Below, one piece after another: positions 9,419-19,448 of a stretch of 64,000 nucleotides of DNA. The position numbers and the translations under genes are program-made. The notes beneath the pieces were generated by a model. The model ran no database searches. It was not told where the DNA came from and saw only the letters and a list, made by a program, of their open reading frames with translations. This stretch comes from Rhizobium giardinii bv. giardinii H152 (GTDB lineage: Bacteria; Pseudomonadota; Alphaproteobacteria; Rhizobiales; Rhizobiaceae), in the NCBI RefSeq assembly GCF_000379605.1, contig NZ_KB902613.1:118522-182521 (forward strand). The letters run 5' to 3'. Positions within the stretch are counted from its first letter, which is position 1, and each line of letters begins with the position of its first letter.

Positions 9419-11074
9419 TCACATATTCGGATAGACCGGTCCCTCGCCGCCCTGCGGCGGGACCCAGTTGATGTTCTGGTTCGGGTCCTTGATGTCGCAG
9501 GTCTTGCAGTGGACGCAGTTCTGGGCGTTGATGACGTAGGTGTCCTTGCCGTCCTTCTCCACCCATTCGTAGACGCCGGCAGGACAGTAGCGGGTCGAGG
9601 GGCCGGCGTAGATGTCGTGCTCGGACAACTTCTGCAGCGCCATGTCCTCGACCTGCAGATGCACCGGCTGGTCTTCTTCGTGGTTGGTGTTCGACAGGAA
9701 CACCGAGGAGAGACGGTCGAAGGTGAGGACGCCGTCGGGCCGGGGATAGTCGATCATCTTGTGCTGTGAGGCCGGTTCCAGCGAGGCGGCGTCGGTCTTG
9801 CTGTGGCCCAGCGTGCCGAAGAAGGAGAAGCCGAACAGCGTATTGGTCCACATGTCGAGACCGCCCAGACCGATGCCGACGAGCGTGCCGAACTTCGACC
9901 AGAGCGGCTTGACGTTGCGAACCTTCTTGAGGTCCTTGCCGATATCAGTCTTGCGCCATTCGTTCTCGATCTCAATGATTTCGTCATTGGCACGTCCCGC
10001 TTCGATCGCAGCGGCGATTTTCTCGGCGGCGAGCATGCCGGACAGCACGGCGTTGTGACTGCCCTTGATGCGGGGAACGTTCACGAAACCGGCCGAGCAG
10101 CCGATCAGCGCGCCGCCCGGGAAGGTAAGCTTCGGTACCGACTGGTAGCCGCCCTCGGTAATCGCGCGGGCGCCATAGGAGAGGCGCTTGCCGCCCTCGA
10201 AGGTGCCGCGGATCGCCGGATGCGTCTTGAAGCGCTGGAACTCCTCGAACGGATAAAGATAGGGGTTCTTGTAATTGAGATGCACGACGAAGCCGACAGC
10301 GACGAGATTGTCCTCCAGATGATAGAGGAACGAGCCGCCACCCGTCTTCATGCCGAGCGGCCAGCCGAAGGAGTGCTGCACGAGGCCCTTCTTGTGGTTC
10401 TCGCGCTTGACTTCCCACAGTTCCTTGATGCCGATGCCGAACTTCGGCACGTCGCTGTCGCGCGACAGATCGAACTTGGCGATGAGCTGCTTGGCGATCG
10501 AGCCGCGCACGCCTTCGCCGATCAGCACATATTTGCCGAGCAGCGCCATGCCGCGCGTATAGTTCGGGCCGAGCTCGCCGCTCTTCTCGATGCCCATGTC
10601 GCCGGTCGCGACACCGATAACCGCACCCTCGTCATTATAAAGCACTTCGGTCGCGGCAAAACCGGGATAGATTTCAACGCCGAGCGCTTCGGCCTTTTCG
10701 GCCAGCCAGCGACAGACATTGCCGAGCGAGACGATATAATTGCCGTGATTGTTCATCAGCGGCGGCATCAGGAAGTTCGGCAGGCGAACAGAACCCGCAG
10801 GCCCCAGGAACAGGAAGTGATCGGCCGTAACCTTGGTCTTGAAGGGATGCCCCTCCTCCTCGCGCCAGTCCGGCAGCAGACGGTCGATACCGATGGGATC
10901 GACGACGGCGCCCGAGAGGATATGCGCGCCGACTTCCGCGCCCTTCTCCAGCACGACGACCGAAAGATCCGGATTGACCTGCTTCAGTCGGATCGCAGCC
11001 GATAGGCCCGCAGGTCCGGCGCCGACGATCACGACGTCGATTTCCAAGCTTTCGCGTTCGGGAAGCTCAGTCAT
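9419..11074 (-). CDS. Electron transfer flavoprotein-ubiquinone oxidoreductase
   Basis: A 551-residue ETF-QO that passes electrons from reduced ETF to membrane ubiquinone. The N-terminal FAD motif VIVGAGPAGLSAAIRL is near residue 15. The C-terminal [4Fe-4S] site is visible as Cys in RYCPAGVYEW and the CVHCKTCDIKDP cluster. The start is the ATG at 11074 with GAGG upstream; a TTG further out overlaps folD and is less likely. It is the last gene of the operon dmgdh-etfB-etfA-purU-folD-etfQO. There it would close the route by which N-methyl oxidation feeds the respiratory chain. Confidence 0.93.
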   Translation of the reverse strand: MTELPERESLEIDVVIVGAGPAGLSAAIRLKQVNPDLSVVVLEKGAEVGAHILSGAVVDPIGIDRLLPDWREEEGHPFKTKVTADHFLFLGPAGSVRLPNFLMPPLMNNHGNYIVSLGNVCRWLAEKAEALGVEIYPGFAATEVLYNDEGAVIGVATGDMGIEKSGELGPNYTRGMALLGKYVLIGEGVRGSIAKQLIAKFDLSRDSDVPKFGIGIKELWEVKRENHKKGLVQHSFGWPLGMKTGGGSFLYHLEDNLVAVGFVVHLNYKNPYLYPFEEFQRFKTHPAIRGTFEGGKRLSYGARAITEGGYQSVPKLTFPGGALIGCSAGFVNVPRIKGSHNAVLSGMLAAEKIAAAIEAGRANDEIIEIENEWRKTDIGKDLKKVRNVKPLWSKFGTLVGIGLGGLDMWTNTLFGFSFFGTLGHSKTDAASLEPASQHKMIDYPRPDGVLTFDRLSSVFLSNTNHEEDQPVHLQVEDMALQKLSEHDIYAGPSTRYCPAGVYEWVEKDGKDTYVINAQNCVHCKTCDIKDPNQNINWVPPQGGEGPVYPNM

Positions 11075-11085
11075 GTCTTGCCTCG

Positions 11086-11988
11086 TCAAAATATTGGCGC
11101 ACGGTGTCCCGATGCGCGGTGAGCGGCGATCACGGTATTGGCCATCAGCATGGCGATCGTCATCGGACCGACGCCACCCGGAACCGGGGTGATGACCGAG
11201 GCGACCTTTTCGGCTTCCGCAAAGGCGACGTCGCCAACGAGGCGGGTCTTGCCCTCACCCTTTTCCGGTGCCGGAACACGGTTGATGCCGACATCGATGA
11301 CGGTTGCGCCGGGCTTTACCCAATCGGCCTTGACCATTTCGGGACGGCCGACGGCTGCGACCAGAATATCGGCATTGCGGCAAACGGCCGGCAGATCCTT
11401 GGTGCGCGAGTGAGCGATGGTAACGGTCGCGTTGGCGTTCAGCAGCAGCTGCGCCACCGGCTTTCCGAAGAGGTTCGAGCGGCCGATGACGACGGCGTTC
11501 AGACCGGAGAGGTCTTTGCCATGCGTGTGGCGAACGAAGACCATGGCGCCAGCCGGCGTGCAGGACACGAGACCGGTTTCGAGATCGCCGGTGGCGAGCT
11601 TGCCGGCATTGACGACATGCAGGCCGTCGACATCCTTTTCCGGCAGAATCGACTGAATGATCGGCTCGCTGTTCAGCGGCTTCGGCAGCGGCAGCTGCAC
11701 GAGAATGCCGTGGATCGAAGCGTCGTCATTCAGCGATGCGACGAGAGCGGCAAGCTCTTCCTGCTTCGCCTCAGCCGGCAGCGTGTACTGCACCGACTTG
11801 AAGCCGCATTCCTTGGCCATCTTGCTCTTGGAATTGACATAGGCATGGCTTGCCGGATCATCGCCAACGATCACAACTGCAAGACCCGTCTTCACGCCGC
11901 TCTGCTTTTCGAGCGATGCCGTCGCTGCCTTCACGGTTTCGATGACTTTAGCCGCCACCTCCCTTCCGTCAATATGATACGCGGTCAT
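11086..11988 (-). CDS. folD: Methylenetetrahydrofolate dehydrogenase/cyclohydrolase FolD
   Basis: 300 residues with the FolD signatures: [13 protein letters not shown] containing the catalytic Lys, GILVQLPLP, the Rossmann segment [15 protein letters not shown], and [15 protein letters not shown] near the C-terminus. It converts 5,10-methylene-THF to 10-formyl-THF in the cytoplasm. The start at MTAYHIDG is chosen because upstream frame sequence overlaps purU. It sits 4 bp after purU and upstream of ETF-QO. In this operon it would process the methylene group released by the dimethylglycine dehydrogenase-like enzyme. A chromosomal housekeeping copy is likely elsewhere. Confidence 0.93.
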   Translation of the reverse strand: MTAYHIDGREVAAKVIETVKAATASLEKQSGVKTGLAVVIVGDDPASHAYVNSKSKMAKECGFKSVQYTLPAEAKQEELAALVASLNDDASIHGILVQLPLPKPLNSEPIIQSILPEKDVDGLHVVNAGKLATGDLETGLVSCTPAGAMVFVRHTHGKDLSGLNAVVIGRSNLFGKPVAQLLLNANATVTIAHSRTKDLPAVCRNADILVAAVGRPEMVKADWVKPGATVIDVGINRVPAPEKGEGKTRLVGDVAFAEAEKVASVITPVPGGVGPMTIAMLMANTVIAAHRASGHRAPIF

Positions 11989-11992
11989 CGGA

Positions 11993-12877
11993 TCAGCCCA
12001 TCCGTTCGGATTTGTACGAGCCCGGGCTCGCCGGGAAGACAATAGTTTTGTTTCCATTCATGAAGACGCGGTGATGGATATGCGCGTGCACCGCGCGTGC
12101 TAGGACCTGACTCTCCACATCGCGCCCGATCGACACATAGTCTTCCGCCGACTGCGCATGCGTGATGCGCGCAACGTCCTGCTCGATGATCGGACCTTCG
12201 TCCAGATCCTTGGTGACGTAATGCGCCGTAGCACCAATCAGCTTCACGCCGCGCTCGAACGCTTGCTTGTAGGGGTTCGCACCCTTGAAGGACGGCAGGA
12301 ACGAGTGGTGGATGTTGATGATGCGGCCCGACATCTTCTTGCAGACGGCATCCGACAGAACCTGCATGTAACGGGCGAGAACGATGAGTTCGGCGCCGGA
12401 CTGCTCGACCACTTCCATCAGGCGGGCTTCGGCCTGCGGCTTGTTCTCCTTCGTCACCTTGATGTGGTGGAAGGGGATGTCGTGGTTGACGATGACCTTC
12501 TGGTAATCGAAGTGGTTGGAGACGACGCCGACGATGTCGATCGGCAGTGCGCCGATCTTCCAGCGATAGAGCAGGTCGTTGAGGCAATGGCCGAAGCGCG
12601 ACACCATGAGCAGCACCTTCATGCGCTCGTCGCTGTCGTTGAAGCGGTAACTCATCGCGAACTTCTTACCGACGGGGGCGAAGCCGGCCTTGATGTCCTC
12701 TTCCGTCGCGCCTTCCTGCGACAGGAAGGTTAGGCGCATGAAGAACAGGTCCGTCTCGAGATCATCGAACTGAGATGAGTCGGAGATGTAGCAACCTTTT
12801 TCGGCGAGGTAGCCGGTGATTGCGGCGACAATCCCGCGGGCAGATTGGCAGGAAACGGTAAGTACGTGACTTTTCAT
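11993..12877 (-). CDS. purU: Formyltetrahydrofolate deformylase PurU
   Basis: 294 residues: an N-terminal ACT domain (about 5-85) and a C-terminal formyltransferase-fold domain. The latter has [16 protein letters not shown] (catalytic Asn/His region) and [17 protein letters not shown] (catalytic Asp region). It hydrolyses 10-formyl-THF to formate and THF, recycling folate. The start MKSHVLTV has an AGGACGT ribosome site. Between etfA and folD it completes a branch from methylene-THF via formyl-THF to formate. PurU-FolD pairs beside N-methyl dehydrogenases are common in rhizobia. Confidence 0.93.
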   Translation of the reverse strand: MKSHVLTVSCQSARGIVAAITGYLAEKGCYISDSSQFDDLETDLFFMRLTFLSQEGATEEDIKAGFAPVGKKFAMSYRFNDSDERMKVLLMVSRFGHCLNDLLYRWKIGALPIDIVGVVSNHFDYQKVIVNHDIPFHHIKVTKENKPQAEARLMEVVEQSGAELIVLARYMQVLSDAVCKKMSGRIINIHHSFLPSFKGANPYKQAFERGVKLIGATAHYVTKDLDEGPIIEQDVARITHAQSAEDYVSIGRDVESQVLARAVHAHIHHRVFMNGNKTIVFPASPGSYKSERMG

Positions 12878-12934
12878 AATACGTCCTGTTCGAACACAAA
12901 TCGCTGAGAACTGAGTCGCACCACCGCGAGACAA

Positions 12935-13867
12935 TCAGAGTGCTTTCTGCAGCTCCGGTAGCACCTCGAAGAGATCGCCGACGAGGCCGTAATCGGCGAC
13001 CTGGAAGATGGGCGCTTCCTCATCCTTGTTGATGGCGACGATGATCTTTGAATCCTTCATGCCGGCGAGATGCTGGATCGCGCCCGAAATGCCACAGGCG
13101 ATGTAGAGCTGCGGAGCGACTACTTTGCCGGTCTGTCCGATCTGCCAATCGTTCGGGGCGTAGCCTGCGTCAACTGCAGCACGCGACGCGCCAACGGCGG
13201 CACCGAGCTTGTCGGCAACCGGCAGCATGACTTCCTTGAACTTCTCGGAAGAGCCGAGCGCACGGCCACCGGAGATGATGATCTTGGCGGAGCTCAGCTC
13301 CGGCCGATCCGATGACGAGATTGCGTCAGCGACAAATGTCGCGAGCAAAGAGGAAAAAGCTGTCGTCGAAATATCTTCGACGACAGCAGATGGGCCTTGG
13401 GAGGCCGGGGAAAATGAAGCGGTGCGCACCGTGATGACCTTCTTGGCGTCGGTTGCCTGAACGGTCTGGATGGCGTTGCCGGCATAGATCGGGCGCTTGA
13501 AGATGTCGGCGGAGACGACTTCAATGATCTCGGAGATCTGCGCGACATCGAGCAGAGCGGCAACGCGCGGCAGCACGTTCTTGCCGGTCGAGGTCGCAGC
13601 CGCGATGATCGTGTCGTAGCTGCCGGCCAGCGAAACGATCAGGTCGGAGAGCGGCTCGGCCAGATTATTGGCGAGCTCGTCGCTTTCGGCGAGCAGAACC
13701 TTGGAGACGCCTGCGAGCTTCGCAGCCGCATCGGCAGCAGCCTTGGCGCCCTTGCCGGCGACCAGCACATGGACGTCGCCGCCGATCTGGGAGGCGGCCG
13801 TCAGTGCTTTGCCGGACTGGTCAGAAAGGGTTGCGTTGTCGTGGTCAGCCAGAAGAAGAATGGCCAT
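12935..13867 (-). CDS. etfA: Electron transfer flavoprotein alpha subunit
   Basis: 310 residues. The C-terminal FAD-binding domain carries the EtfA signature: [17 protein letters not shown], then [17 protein letters not shown] and [14 protein letters not shown]. With EtfB it forms the soluble heterodimer that takes electrons from flavin dehydrogenases. It lies 23 bp after etfB and before purU on the same strand, with AAAGGA before the ATG. Its natural donor here is probably the dimethylglycine/sarcosine dehydrogenase-like protein encoded upstream. Confidence 0.93.
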   Translation of the reverse strand: MAILLLADHDNATLSDQSGKALTAASQIGGDVHVLVAGKGAKAAADAAAKLAGVSKVLLAESDELANNLAEPLSDLIVSLAGSYDTIIAAATSTGKNVLPRVAALLDVAQISEIIEVVSADIFKRPIYAGNAIQTVQATDAKKVITVRTASFSPASQGPSAVVEDISTTAFSSLLATFVADAISSSDRPELSSAKIIISGGRALGSSEKFKEVMLPVADKLGAAVGASRAAVDAGYAPNDWQIGQTGKVVAPQLYIACGISGAIQHLAGMKDSKIIVAINKDEEAPIFQVADYGLVGDLFEVLPELQKAL

Positions 13868-13890
13868 GGTCGTAAATCCTTTCTCGAACC

Positions 13891-14640
13891 TTAGAGGACG
13901 CCAGCTTCAGTCTTGAGCTTTTCGACAAGCTCGGCGACCGACTTGACCTTGACGCCAGCCTTGCGGCCAGACGGCTCTTCGGTCTTCAGCACCTTGAGGC
14001 GCGGCTCGGTGGAGACGCCGAAATCAGCCGGGCTCTTCTTGTCGAGCGGCTTCTTCTTCGCCTTCATGATGTTCGGCAGCGAGGCATAGCGCGGCTCGTT
14101 GAGGCGAAGGTCGGTAGTGACGACAGCCGGGAGCTTGATCTCGATCGTCTGCAGGCCGCCATCGACTTCGCGTGTCACGGTTGCCTTGCCGTCGCCGATC
14201 TCGATTTTCGAGGCGAAGGTCGCCTGGGCGGTGCCGAGGAGGGCAGCGAGCATCTGGCCGGTCTGGTTCGAGTCGTCATCGATCGCCTGCTTGCCGACGA
14301 TGATCAGGCCGGGCTTTTCAGCCTCGGCAACGCCCTTCAGGATCTTGGCAACGGCGAGCGGCTCGACGGCATCGTCGGTCTCGACGAGAACGGCGCGGTC
14401 GGCGCCCATGGCGAGCGCGGTGCGCAGCGTTTCCTCGGCCTTGGCCGGACCGATCGAGACGACGACCACTTCCTCAGCCTTGCCGGCTTCCTTCAGCCGC
14501 AGCGCCTCTTCGACGGAAATCTCATCGAACGGGTTCATCGACATCTTGACGTTGGCGAGCTCAACACCCGTGCCATCCGGCTTGACGCGGATCTTAACGT
14601 TGTAATCAACCACCCGCTTTACTGGGACGAGAGTTTTCAT
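13891..14640 (-). CDS. etfB: Electron transfer flavoprotein beta subunit
   Basis: 249 residues with the EtfB features: [14 protein letters not shown] at the N-terminus, the AMP-binding core [21 protein letters not shown], and the beta signature [25 protein letters not shown] (residues about 185-210, read in segments). It pairs with EtfA encoded 23 bp downstream. A strong inverted repeat at 14672-14710 sits between this gene and the upstream flavoprotein gene, so relative expression may be tuned there. Confidence 0.93.
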   Translation of the reverse strand: MKTLVPVKRVVDYNVKIRVKPDGTGVELANVKMSMNPFDEISVEEALRLKEAGKAEEVVVVSIGPAKAEETLRTALAMGADRAVLVETDDAVEPLAVAKILKGVAEAEKPGLIIVGKQAIDDDSNQTGQMLAALLGTAQATFASKIEIGDGKATVTREVDGGLQTIEIKLPAVVTTDLRLNEPRYASLPNIMKAKKKPLDKKSPADFGVSTEPRLKVLKTEEPSGRKAGVKVKSVAELVEKLKTEAGVL

Positions 14641-14671
14641 TTGTGACCTGTAGAGCTAAATTTGGCGTTCC

Positions 14672-14710
14672 GGGCAAAGCACCAGGCGCTTTTTTGCTTG
14701 GTGCTTGCCC
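14672..14710. repeat. Long hairpin between dmgdh-like gene and etfB
   Basis: GGGCAAAGCACCAGGC pairs with GCTTGGTGCTTGCCC across an 8-base loop, giving a stem of about 15 bp with one bulge and one G-T pair. Six Ts lie in the loop on the + strand rather than after the stem. It is therefore not a textbook intrinsic terminator for the - strand operon; partial termination or mRNA end protection is more plausible. Confidence 0.55.
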
Positions 14711-14747
14711 CTATGGAAGTTTGCCCAGATTGGAAAGACGCGAATGT

Positions 14748-17222
14748 CTAGCGACCGAGACGCTCGCCTTTGGGATCGAAAAACGCTTGCAACGAAGCTG
14801 TCGCCTCGAACAACTCGCCAGCTATTTCAATCTGCCATCGGCCATTCTCGATGAAGTCTTTGGTCACCCCTTCTTCCGAATTGACATAGCCAAGCCCAAT
14901 TGACGTTCCAAGGGTGAAGCTCTTTACGCCCGATGAGATGTAGCCGACGATTTCCCCATCGCGTCTGATAAGCTCTTCACGGAACAGAACCGGCACCGGA
15001 TCAGCTAGCTTGAATGATACCAGACGCTTCTTGAGAGGCGTCGACGCCTTTTGCTTTGCCGTTGCCTCCAAGCCGATGAAACCACCTTCTTTGTTCCAAT
15101 CGACGGTGAATCCTAGCCCTGCCTCTAGCACCGTGTCGACCGGAGTAAGGTCAAGCTCGTATTCGCGGTACGCGCGCTCCGAACGCATATGTTCGAGGGC
15201 GTGATAACCAGCGGGTTTCAGTCCGAACTCTTTGCCCACCTCCCACAGAACGTCAAACACGTGCTGAGCCATTTCGGTAGGAATGTGCAATTCCCAGCCG
15301 AGTTCGCCGATATACGTCAGTCGGTTTGCAATCACACGAGCGTAGCCGACATCGATCTCCTGACTGGTCGCGAACGGAAAAGCTTCGTTTGAGAGGTCTG
15401 CGTCCGTCAATTTAGAAAGGATGTCTCGAGACTTCGGCCCTTGCAGAGACAGGACAGCATAAGCGGAAGTGACGTCGGTCAGCGTGACGTTCCAATCGTC
15501 GGTAATGTGTTTTGTGATCCAGGCCCTATCACGTGGATGCACGGTTGCAGAGGAGATGATCAAAAACTGGTTATCCGACAGCCTGTTAAGCGTGATATCT
15601 GTCTCAATCCCACCCTTCTCATTCAACATGTGGGTGTAAACGAGCTTACCGACGGATACATCAACGTTGCCGGCGCAAAGCCGTTGCAAGAACTTGCAAG
15701 CGTCGCGCCCTTGGATGAGATGCTTTCCGAATGAGCTTTGGTCCAATAGAATTGCGTCCGATCGCGCGGCGCGGCACTCCTCTGCCGTATGCTTGAACCA
15801 GTTTGGTTCGCTGTAGGAATAGACGTTTTCTGTGGATTCTCCTTCGCCGGCGAACCACATCGGGCGTTCCCACCCCATTCCTTCACCGAAGCTTGCTCCC
15901 AGCTTTGCCCAACGATCGTGAAGGGCGCTCTTTCGGACACCTCGCGACGTCTCAGGCTGATGGCTCGGCCAGTGCATCTTATAGTGGAGGCCCAAGACCT
16001 CCGGGATGCGGTCTTTGAGGTATCTCTTGTTGATCTGAAATGGATGATAGCGCGCGACATCGATAAAGCTCACGTCCATTTGGGCAGATCCGGCAACAAT
16101 CCATTCCGCCAGCGCGCGCCCTGCGCCGGCGCCGAATTCGATGCCTTCCGAGTTGTATCCGGACGAAACGTATAGATTTTTCATTCCGGGCACTTCACCA
16201 ATCATGAAGAGAAGGTCTGGTGTGAAGCTCTCGGGCCCATTGAAGAACTTGGCGATACCGGCGTTTTGCAGTGCGGGGATCATTTCCATAGCTTTAGTCA
16301 TCGGCAGCTCGAAGTGATCCCAGTCTTCCCACAACTCGATAAAGGCCGTGTCTTTCGGAAGGTTTTCCATCGGAAGCGCCTTGCCCCACGGCTCGAACGC
16401 GCCGATGAGGAGTTTGCCGGCATCCTCTTTGATATAAACATGCCCGTCAGTATCACGCAGAACAGGAAGTGTGGGCTTAACAATGTCCATGGGTTCGGTA
16501 ACCACATAGAAGTGCTCGGCGGCGTAAAGGGGAACGCGAACGCCTAATTTTGAGGCAAGATCCCTGGTCCAAAGGCCACAAGCGAGAACAAGAATTTGAG
16601 CCTCGATAACTCCATGGTTCGTCCGCAACTGGTATTCTCCGGACGGTGTCTTCCATAGGTCTGTGACTTCAGTTCTCTCGAGTATCTTGGCACCACGCTG
16701 CTTGGCACCGGCTGCAAGAGAAACGCAAGTATCGATCGGATTTGTTTGACCGTCATTAGGGATAAATACTGCGCCCACGATAATCTTTTCATCAAGCGCC
16801 GGATAGAGATCCTTCGCCTCACGAGGTGAAATCATATGTGCTTCAAGCCCAAAGCTTTTTGCAACAGATGCATTTCGGGCAGTCTCGTAAAGCCGATCCT
16901 TCGTTCGAGCGACACCCAGGGTACCGTTCTGTTTGAACCCCGTCGCTTGGCCCGTCTCGGCCTCTAGAGCGGCATAGAGCTCTGCATTGTACTTTGCAAT
17001 TTCAGTAAGTGCATGCGTGCCGCGAGTCTGCATTATCAGCCCCGCGGCGTGCCATGTCGTCCCGGACGTCAGTGAGTGCCGCTCCAACACGACGACGTCT
17101 TTCTTGCCCAATTTGGTAAGGTGATATGCAAGGCTTGCCCCTGCAATTCCACCTCCGATGATGACTATCTCGTTTGACTGGAAGGCGGCCTCTTTCGGAC
17201 GGATAGGAGCGTTGGTGATCAT
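14748..17222 (-). CDS. Dimethylglycine/sarcosine dehydrogenase-like flavoprotein with GcvT domain
   Basis: 824 residues: an N-terminal DAO-type FAD domain (IVIIGGGIAGASLAYHL near residue 20) and a C-terminal aminomethyltransferase (GcvT) folate-binding half (about 430-820). The SGTTWHAAG motif at about residue 57 holds the His that carries covalent FAD in dimethylglycine and sarcosine dehydrogenases. The family oxidatively demethylates N-methyl amino acids, giving methylene-THF and reduced flavin. The downstream etfBA, purU, folD and ETF-QO genes are the electron and one-carbon acceptors expected. Dimethylglycine, sarcosine or a related N-methyl compound could be the substrate. Confidence 0.85.
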   Translation of the reverse strand: MITNAPIRPKEAAFQSNEIVIIGGGIAGASLAYHLTKLGKKDVVVLERHSLTSGTTWHAAGLIMQTRGTHALTEIAKYNAELYAALEAETGQATGFKQNGTLGVARTKDRLYETARNASVAKSFGLEAHMISPREAKDLYPALDEKIIVGAVFIPNDGQTNPIDTCVSLAAGAKQRGAKILERTEVTDLWKTPSGEYQLRTNHGVIEAQILVLACGLWTRDLASKLGVRVPLYAAEHFYVVTEPMDIVKPTLPVLRDTDGHVYIKEDAGKLLIGAFEPWGKALPMENLPKDTAFIELWEDWDHFELPMTKAMEMIPALQNAGIAKFFNGPESFTPDLLFMIGEVPGMKNLYVSSGYNSEGIEFGAGAGRALAEWIVAGSAQMDVSFIDVARYHPFQINKRYLKDRIPEVLGLHYKMHWPSHQPETSRGVRKSALHDRWAKLGASFGEGMGWERPMWFAGEGESTENVYSYSEPNWFKHTAEECRAARSDAILLDQSSFGKHLIQGRDACKFLQRLCAGNVDVSVGKLVYTHMLNEKGGIETDITLNRLSDNQFLIISSATVHPRDRAWITKHITDDWNVTLTDVTSAYAVLSLQGPKSRDILSKLTDADLSNEAFPFATSQEIDVGYARVIANRLTYIGELGWELHIPTEMAQHVFDVLWEVGKEFGLKPAGYHALEHMRSERAYREYELDLTPVDTVLEAGLGFTVDWNKEGGFIGLEATAKQKASTPLKKRLVSFKLADPVPVLFREELIRRDGEIVGYISSGVKSFTLGTSIGLGYVNSEEGVTKDFIENGRWQIEIAGELFEATASLQAFFDPKGERLGR

Positions 17223-17280
17223 TCGTCGACCTCAGTGTCGGATGTTAGAAAGCTTGCGGTTTTGTTCGACGCCGCACTGA

Positions 17281-17312
17281 GGGAATAATACGCTGCCGAT
17301 CATGGGAATAAT
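17281..17312. promoter_or_regulatory. Repeated GGGAATAAT boxes in divergent promoter
   Basis: GGGAATAAT occurs at 17281-17289 and 17304-17312, 23 bp apart, in the 117-bp gap between the flavoprotein gene and the divergent Lrp/AsnC gene. The second copy continues to TCCCC, making GGGA-ATAA-TCCC symmetric. It is a candidate operator for the adjacent regulator; this is inference. Confidence 0.4.
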
Positions 17313-17339
17313 CCCCAAAATCCCTTTCAAGTAGGCCAA

Positions 17340-17807
17340 ATGCGCTGTAATATGTTTGGCATGGACAACACAGACGAACAAATTATTCATCTCTTAGCCA
17401 ACAATTCAAAGCTTACCCAGCTCGAGATCTCGGAACGAGTGGGCATCTCGCTCTCAGCGTGTCAGCGGCGGATAAAGCTTTTGGAACAATCCGGCGTGAT
17501 TGCCGGATATAAAGCAGTCATAGACCCAACCGTCTTGGGTGAAAGCTTGATTGTTTTTGTATTAGTTTCGCTTGAACGGCACAGCAAGGACGGTGTTCGT
17601 GCGTTTGAAGCCGCAGTCTCCAGGCTATCAATGATCAAGGAAATCTATCACGTCGCTGGAGAATACGATTTCATTTTGAAAGTAGCGGTGGCAGACATAA
17701 AGGACTACCAAAATTTCAACTACGACGAACTTGCGAATATTCCCGGAATGGGGAAGACATCGTCATTGATTGCGCTTGCGGACCGAAAACATACCACACG
17801 AAAATGA
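17340..17807 (+). CDS. Lrp/AsnC-family transcriptional regulator
   Basis: 155 residues with an N-terminal winged helix-turn-helix (LTQLEISERVGISLSACQRR and following) and a C-terminal RAM domain (YHVAGEYDFILKVAV). It resembles the DoeX-type protein at 8939 in the recognition-helix pattern SACQRRIK versus TACQRRLK, so the two are paralogues of one subfamily. Starts at 17340, 17352 or 17361 are possible; AGTAGG upstream favours 17340. Divergent from the dimethylglycine dehydrogenase-like gene, it probably controls that operon. Confidence 0.83.
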   Translation: MRCNMFGMDNTDEQIIHLLANNSKLTQLEISERVGISLSACQRRIKLLEQSGVIAGYKAVIDPTVLGESLIVFVLVSLERHSKDGVRAFEAAVSRLSMIKEIYHVAGEYDFILKVAVADIKDYQNFNYDELANIPGMGKTSSLIALADRKHTTRK

Positions 17808-18238
17808 CAATATAGATTGTTGGGGCTAATGGTATTGAACAGGCAAGATATTGAGTGGCTATGTGCACTCTTCGTCAGAAAAGCGCTTCATTCTCTCATT
17901 GATATCAACTCGGGTTGGATCCTTGTCGATAGTGAAGCGACTTAACCTAGCGTTTTCTCAGACGGCCAAGCCATCCAAGCGGAAATCGAATAGCCTTTCG
18001 CTGCCCTTCTTGGTCGCAAGGCTTTGGCGACGGAGGCAGGGGATTTTGAACAGGAATAAAAATAGGAATCCACTTACTTTTATGCGGCTTCTGACTTTGA
18101 GCAGCAGGTGGGCTTTCGGCTTTTTTCAACATTTCCCTCCATGGACATGAACTGGTAAATGGCGGTGCTGATTCAGCATAAAGTTAAATCAAGCACCGCT
18201 AAGATGTTATACGCGGCTATTCATCCAAACGAATTCGA
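17808..18238. other. Convergent intergenic region with an inverted repeat
   Basis: 431 bp between convergent genes, AT-rich, with no believable coding frame. GCGGTGCT at 18162-18169 pairs with AGCACCGC at 18192-18199; with one bulged base the arms extend through GATT/AATC. This could terminate or protect the transcripts that meet here. Nothing else recognised. Confidence 0.45.
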
Positions 18239-19414
18239 TTAGCAGCCGATGGCAATCAAATCCCTGTTAAAAGTCGTGAGTAGCTCTGGTCCAGAGTCCG
18301 TGATGAGCACATTGTCAATCAAACGAGCGCCTAGACGTTCCTCATGGATCAAAACTGGGGGCTCAACCGACAAAACCATGCCAGTCGCTAGCGTATAGGT
18401 CGAGTCTCCAAACATGTGGATGGCCTCCCCCCAGGACGGCGGGTATCCAGGCGCAATTCCGTAGCCGGTTGTATGCACCCGATATTTGTCGAGGCCGCGT
18501 TCGGATATAACCCGTTTTGCAGCCTCGTGCGGCACGACCGCGGGCGTGCCAGGCTTCATGAGCTCAATACAAGCGTCTGTCGCCTGTTTCACTGTATCGT
18601 AGAGTTCAATCATCCTGGGGGTCGGCTCGCCAAGAACAAATTGCCGACCGATCGTTGTGCAGTATCGGTTATAAGCAGCTCCGAACTCAAGATTGATATA
18701 ATCGCCGGCTTGGAGTTGCCGATCAGTTGGTGCACCGTGGCCGTAACAAGTCCGTTCGCCGCTCGTGAAATTGACAGGACTCGCAGGCAGATCGCCGCCT
18801 CGCGCGAGAAGGTTTCGATAAATTACAGCGGCGACCTCGCGTTCCGTCGCGCCGACACGAATTGCGTTTGCTGTTTCTTCCATCGTATCGAAAGCTATTT
18901 TCGAAGCCTTGCGAACCATTGCGATTTCAGCAGGGGATTTCGTAATCTTGATGTCCTCGATCAGCGCTGAAGCGTCCGTGATATTCTTATCAGCGAGCAA
19001 ACTCCGTAGCTTGGCGTGATCTTGCACCGACAGATAGTAATAGGGAACTTCGAGACCTATATTTTGGTCGTCGAAGCCGTGTCGCTTCAAAATTTCACCG
19101 AGGACAGTTACCGGATCCTCCGGCTCGCGTCCTCCCCATCCGTATACTTCATCCGCAAGAGAGAGATCGCTAAATTCAGCGACCTCCGCGAGTCGTGTTA
19201 AAATAACTTTCGGACGACTGGCGTCGGCTGGGAACAATAAACACTGAAATTCCTGATATGATTTCGTCCTCGTTCCCAGGAGATATTGAAGATTAGCAGG
19301 GGCGATTACAATCAGATAATCAAGGCCGCCTCGGGCCATCTTTTTGCGTACCGCCGCGTGGCGCGTTGCGAACTCTCGCTCGGAAAAGTCGTACTTTGAC
19401 ACTTTAAACTCCAT
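18239..19414 (-). CDS. M24-family hydrolase, divergent DoeA/EutD paralogue
   Basis: 391 residues, creatinase-like N-terminal domain (about 10-160) plus pita-bread domain (about 165-385). Compared with doeA at 808, the central segment differs: SGERTCYGHGAPTDRQLQ, then GDYINLEFGAAYNRYCTTIGR, instead of the DoeA hallmark. The C-terminal YGIAPGYPPSWGE aligns with YGIGVSYPPDWGE of DoeA. It is followed upstream by a DoeB paralogue, so a hydrolase-plus-deacylase pair is conserved, but the substrate may be another cyclic or acylated solute. It is the last gene of the operon starting at 26127. Confidence 0.75.
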   Translation of the reverse strand: MEFKVSKYDFSEREFATRHAAVRKKMARGGLDYLIVIAPANLQYLLGTRTKSYQEFQCLLFPADASRPKVILTRLAEVAEFSDLSLADEVYGWGGREPEDPVTVLGEILKRHGFDDQNIGLEVPYYYLSVQDHAKLRSLLADKNITDASALIEDIKITKSPAEIAMVRKASKIAFDTMEETANAIRVGATEREVAAVIYRNLLARGGDLPASPVNFTSGERTCYGHGAPTDRQLQAGDYINLEFGAAYNRYCTTIGRQFVLGEPTPRMIELYDTVKQATDACIELMKPGTPAVVPHEAAKRVISERGLDKYRVHTTGYGIAPGYPPSWGEAIHMFGDSTYTLATGMVLSVEPPVLIHEERLGARLIDNVLITDSGPELLTTFNRDLIAIGC

Positions 19415-19448
19415 TGTATGTGAGTTGATGAGGTTTTGGAGATCCAGA

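Noticed and set aside
9803..11005. 400-codon + strand frame opposite the ETF-QO gene
   Set aside because: The - strand encodes a clear ETF-QO with FAD and Fe-S motifs; the + frame has low-complexity Arg/Asp-rich sequence only.
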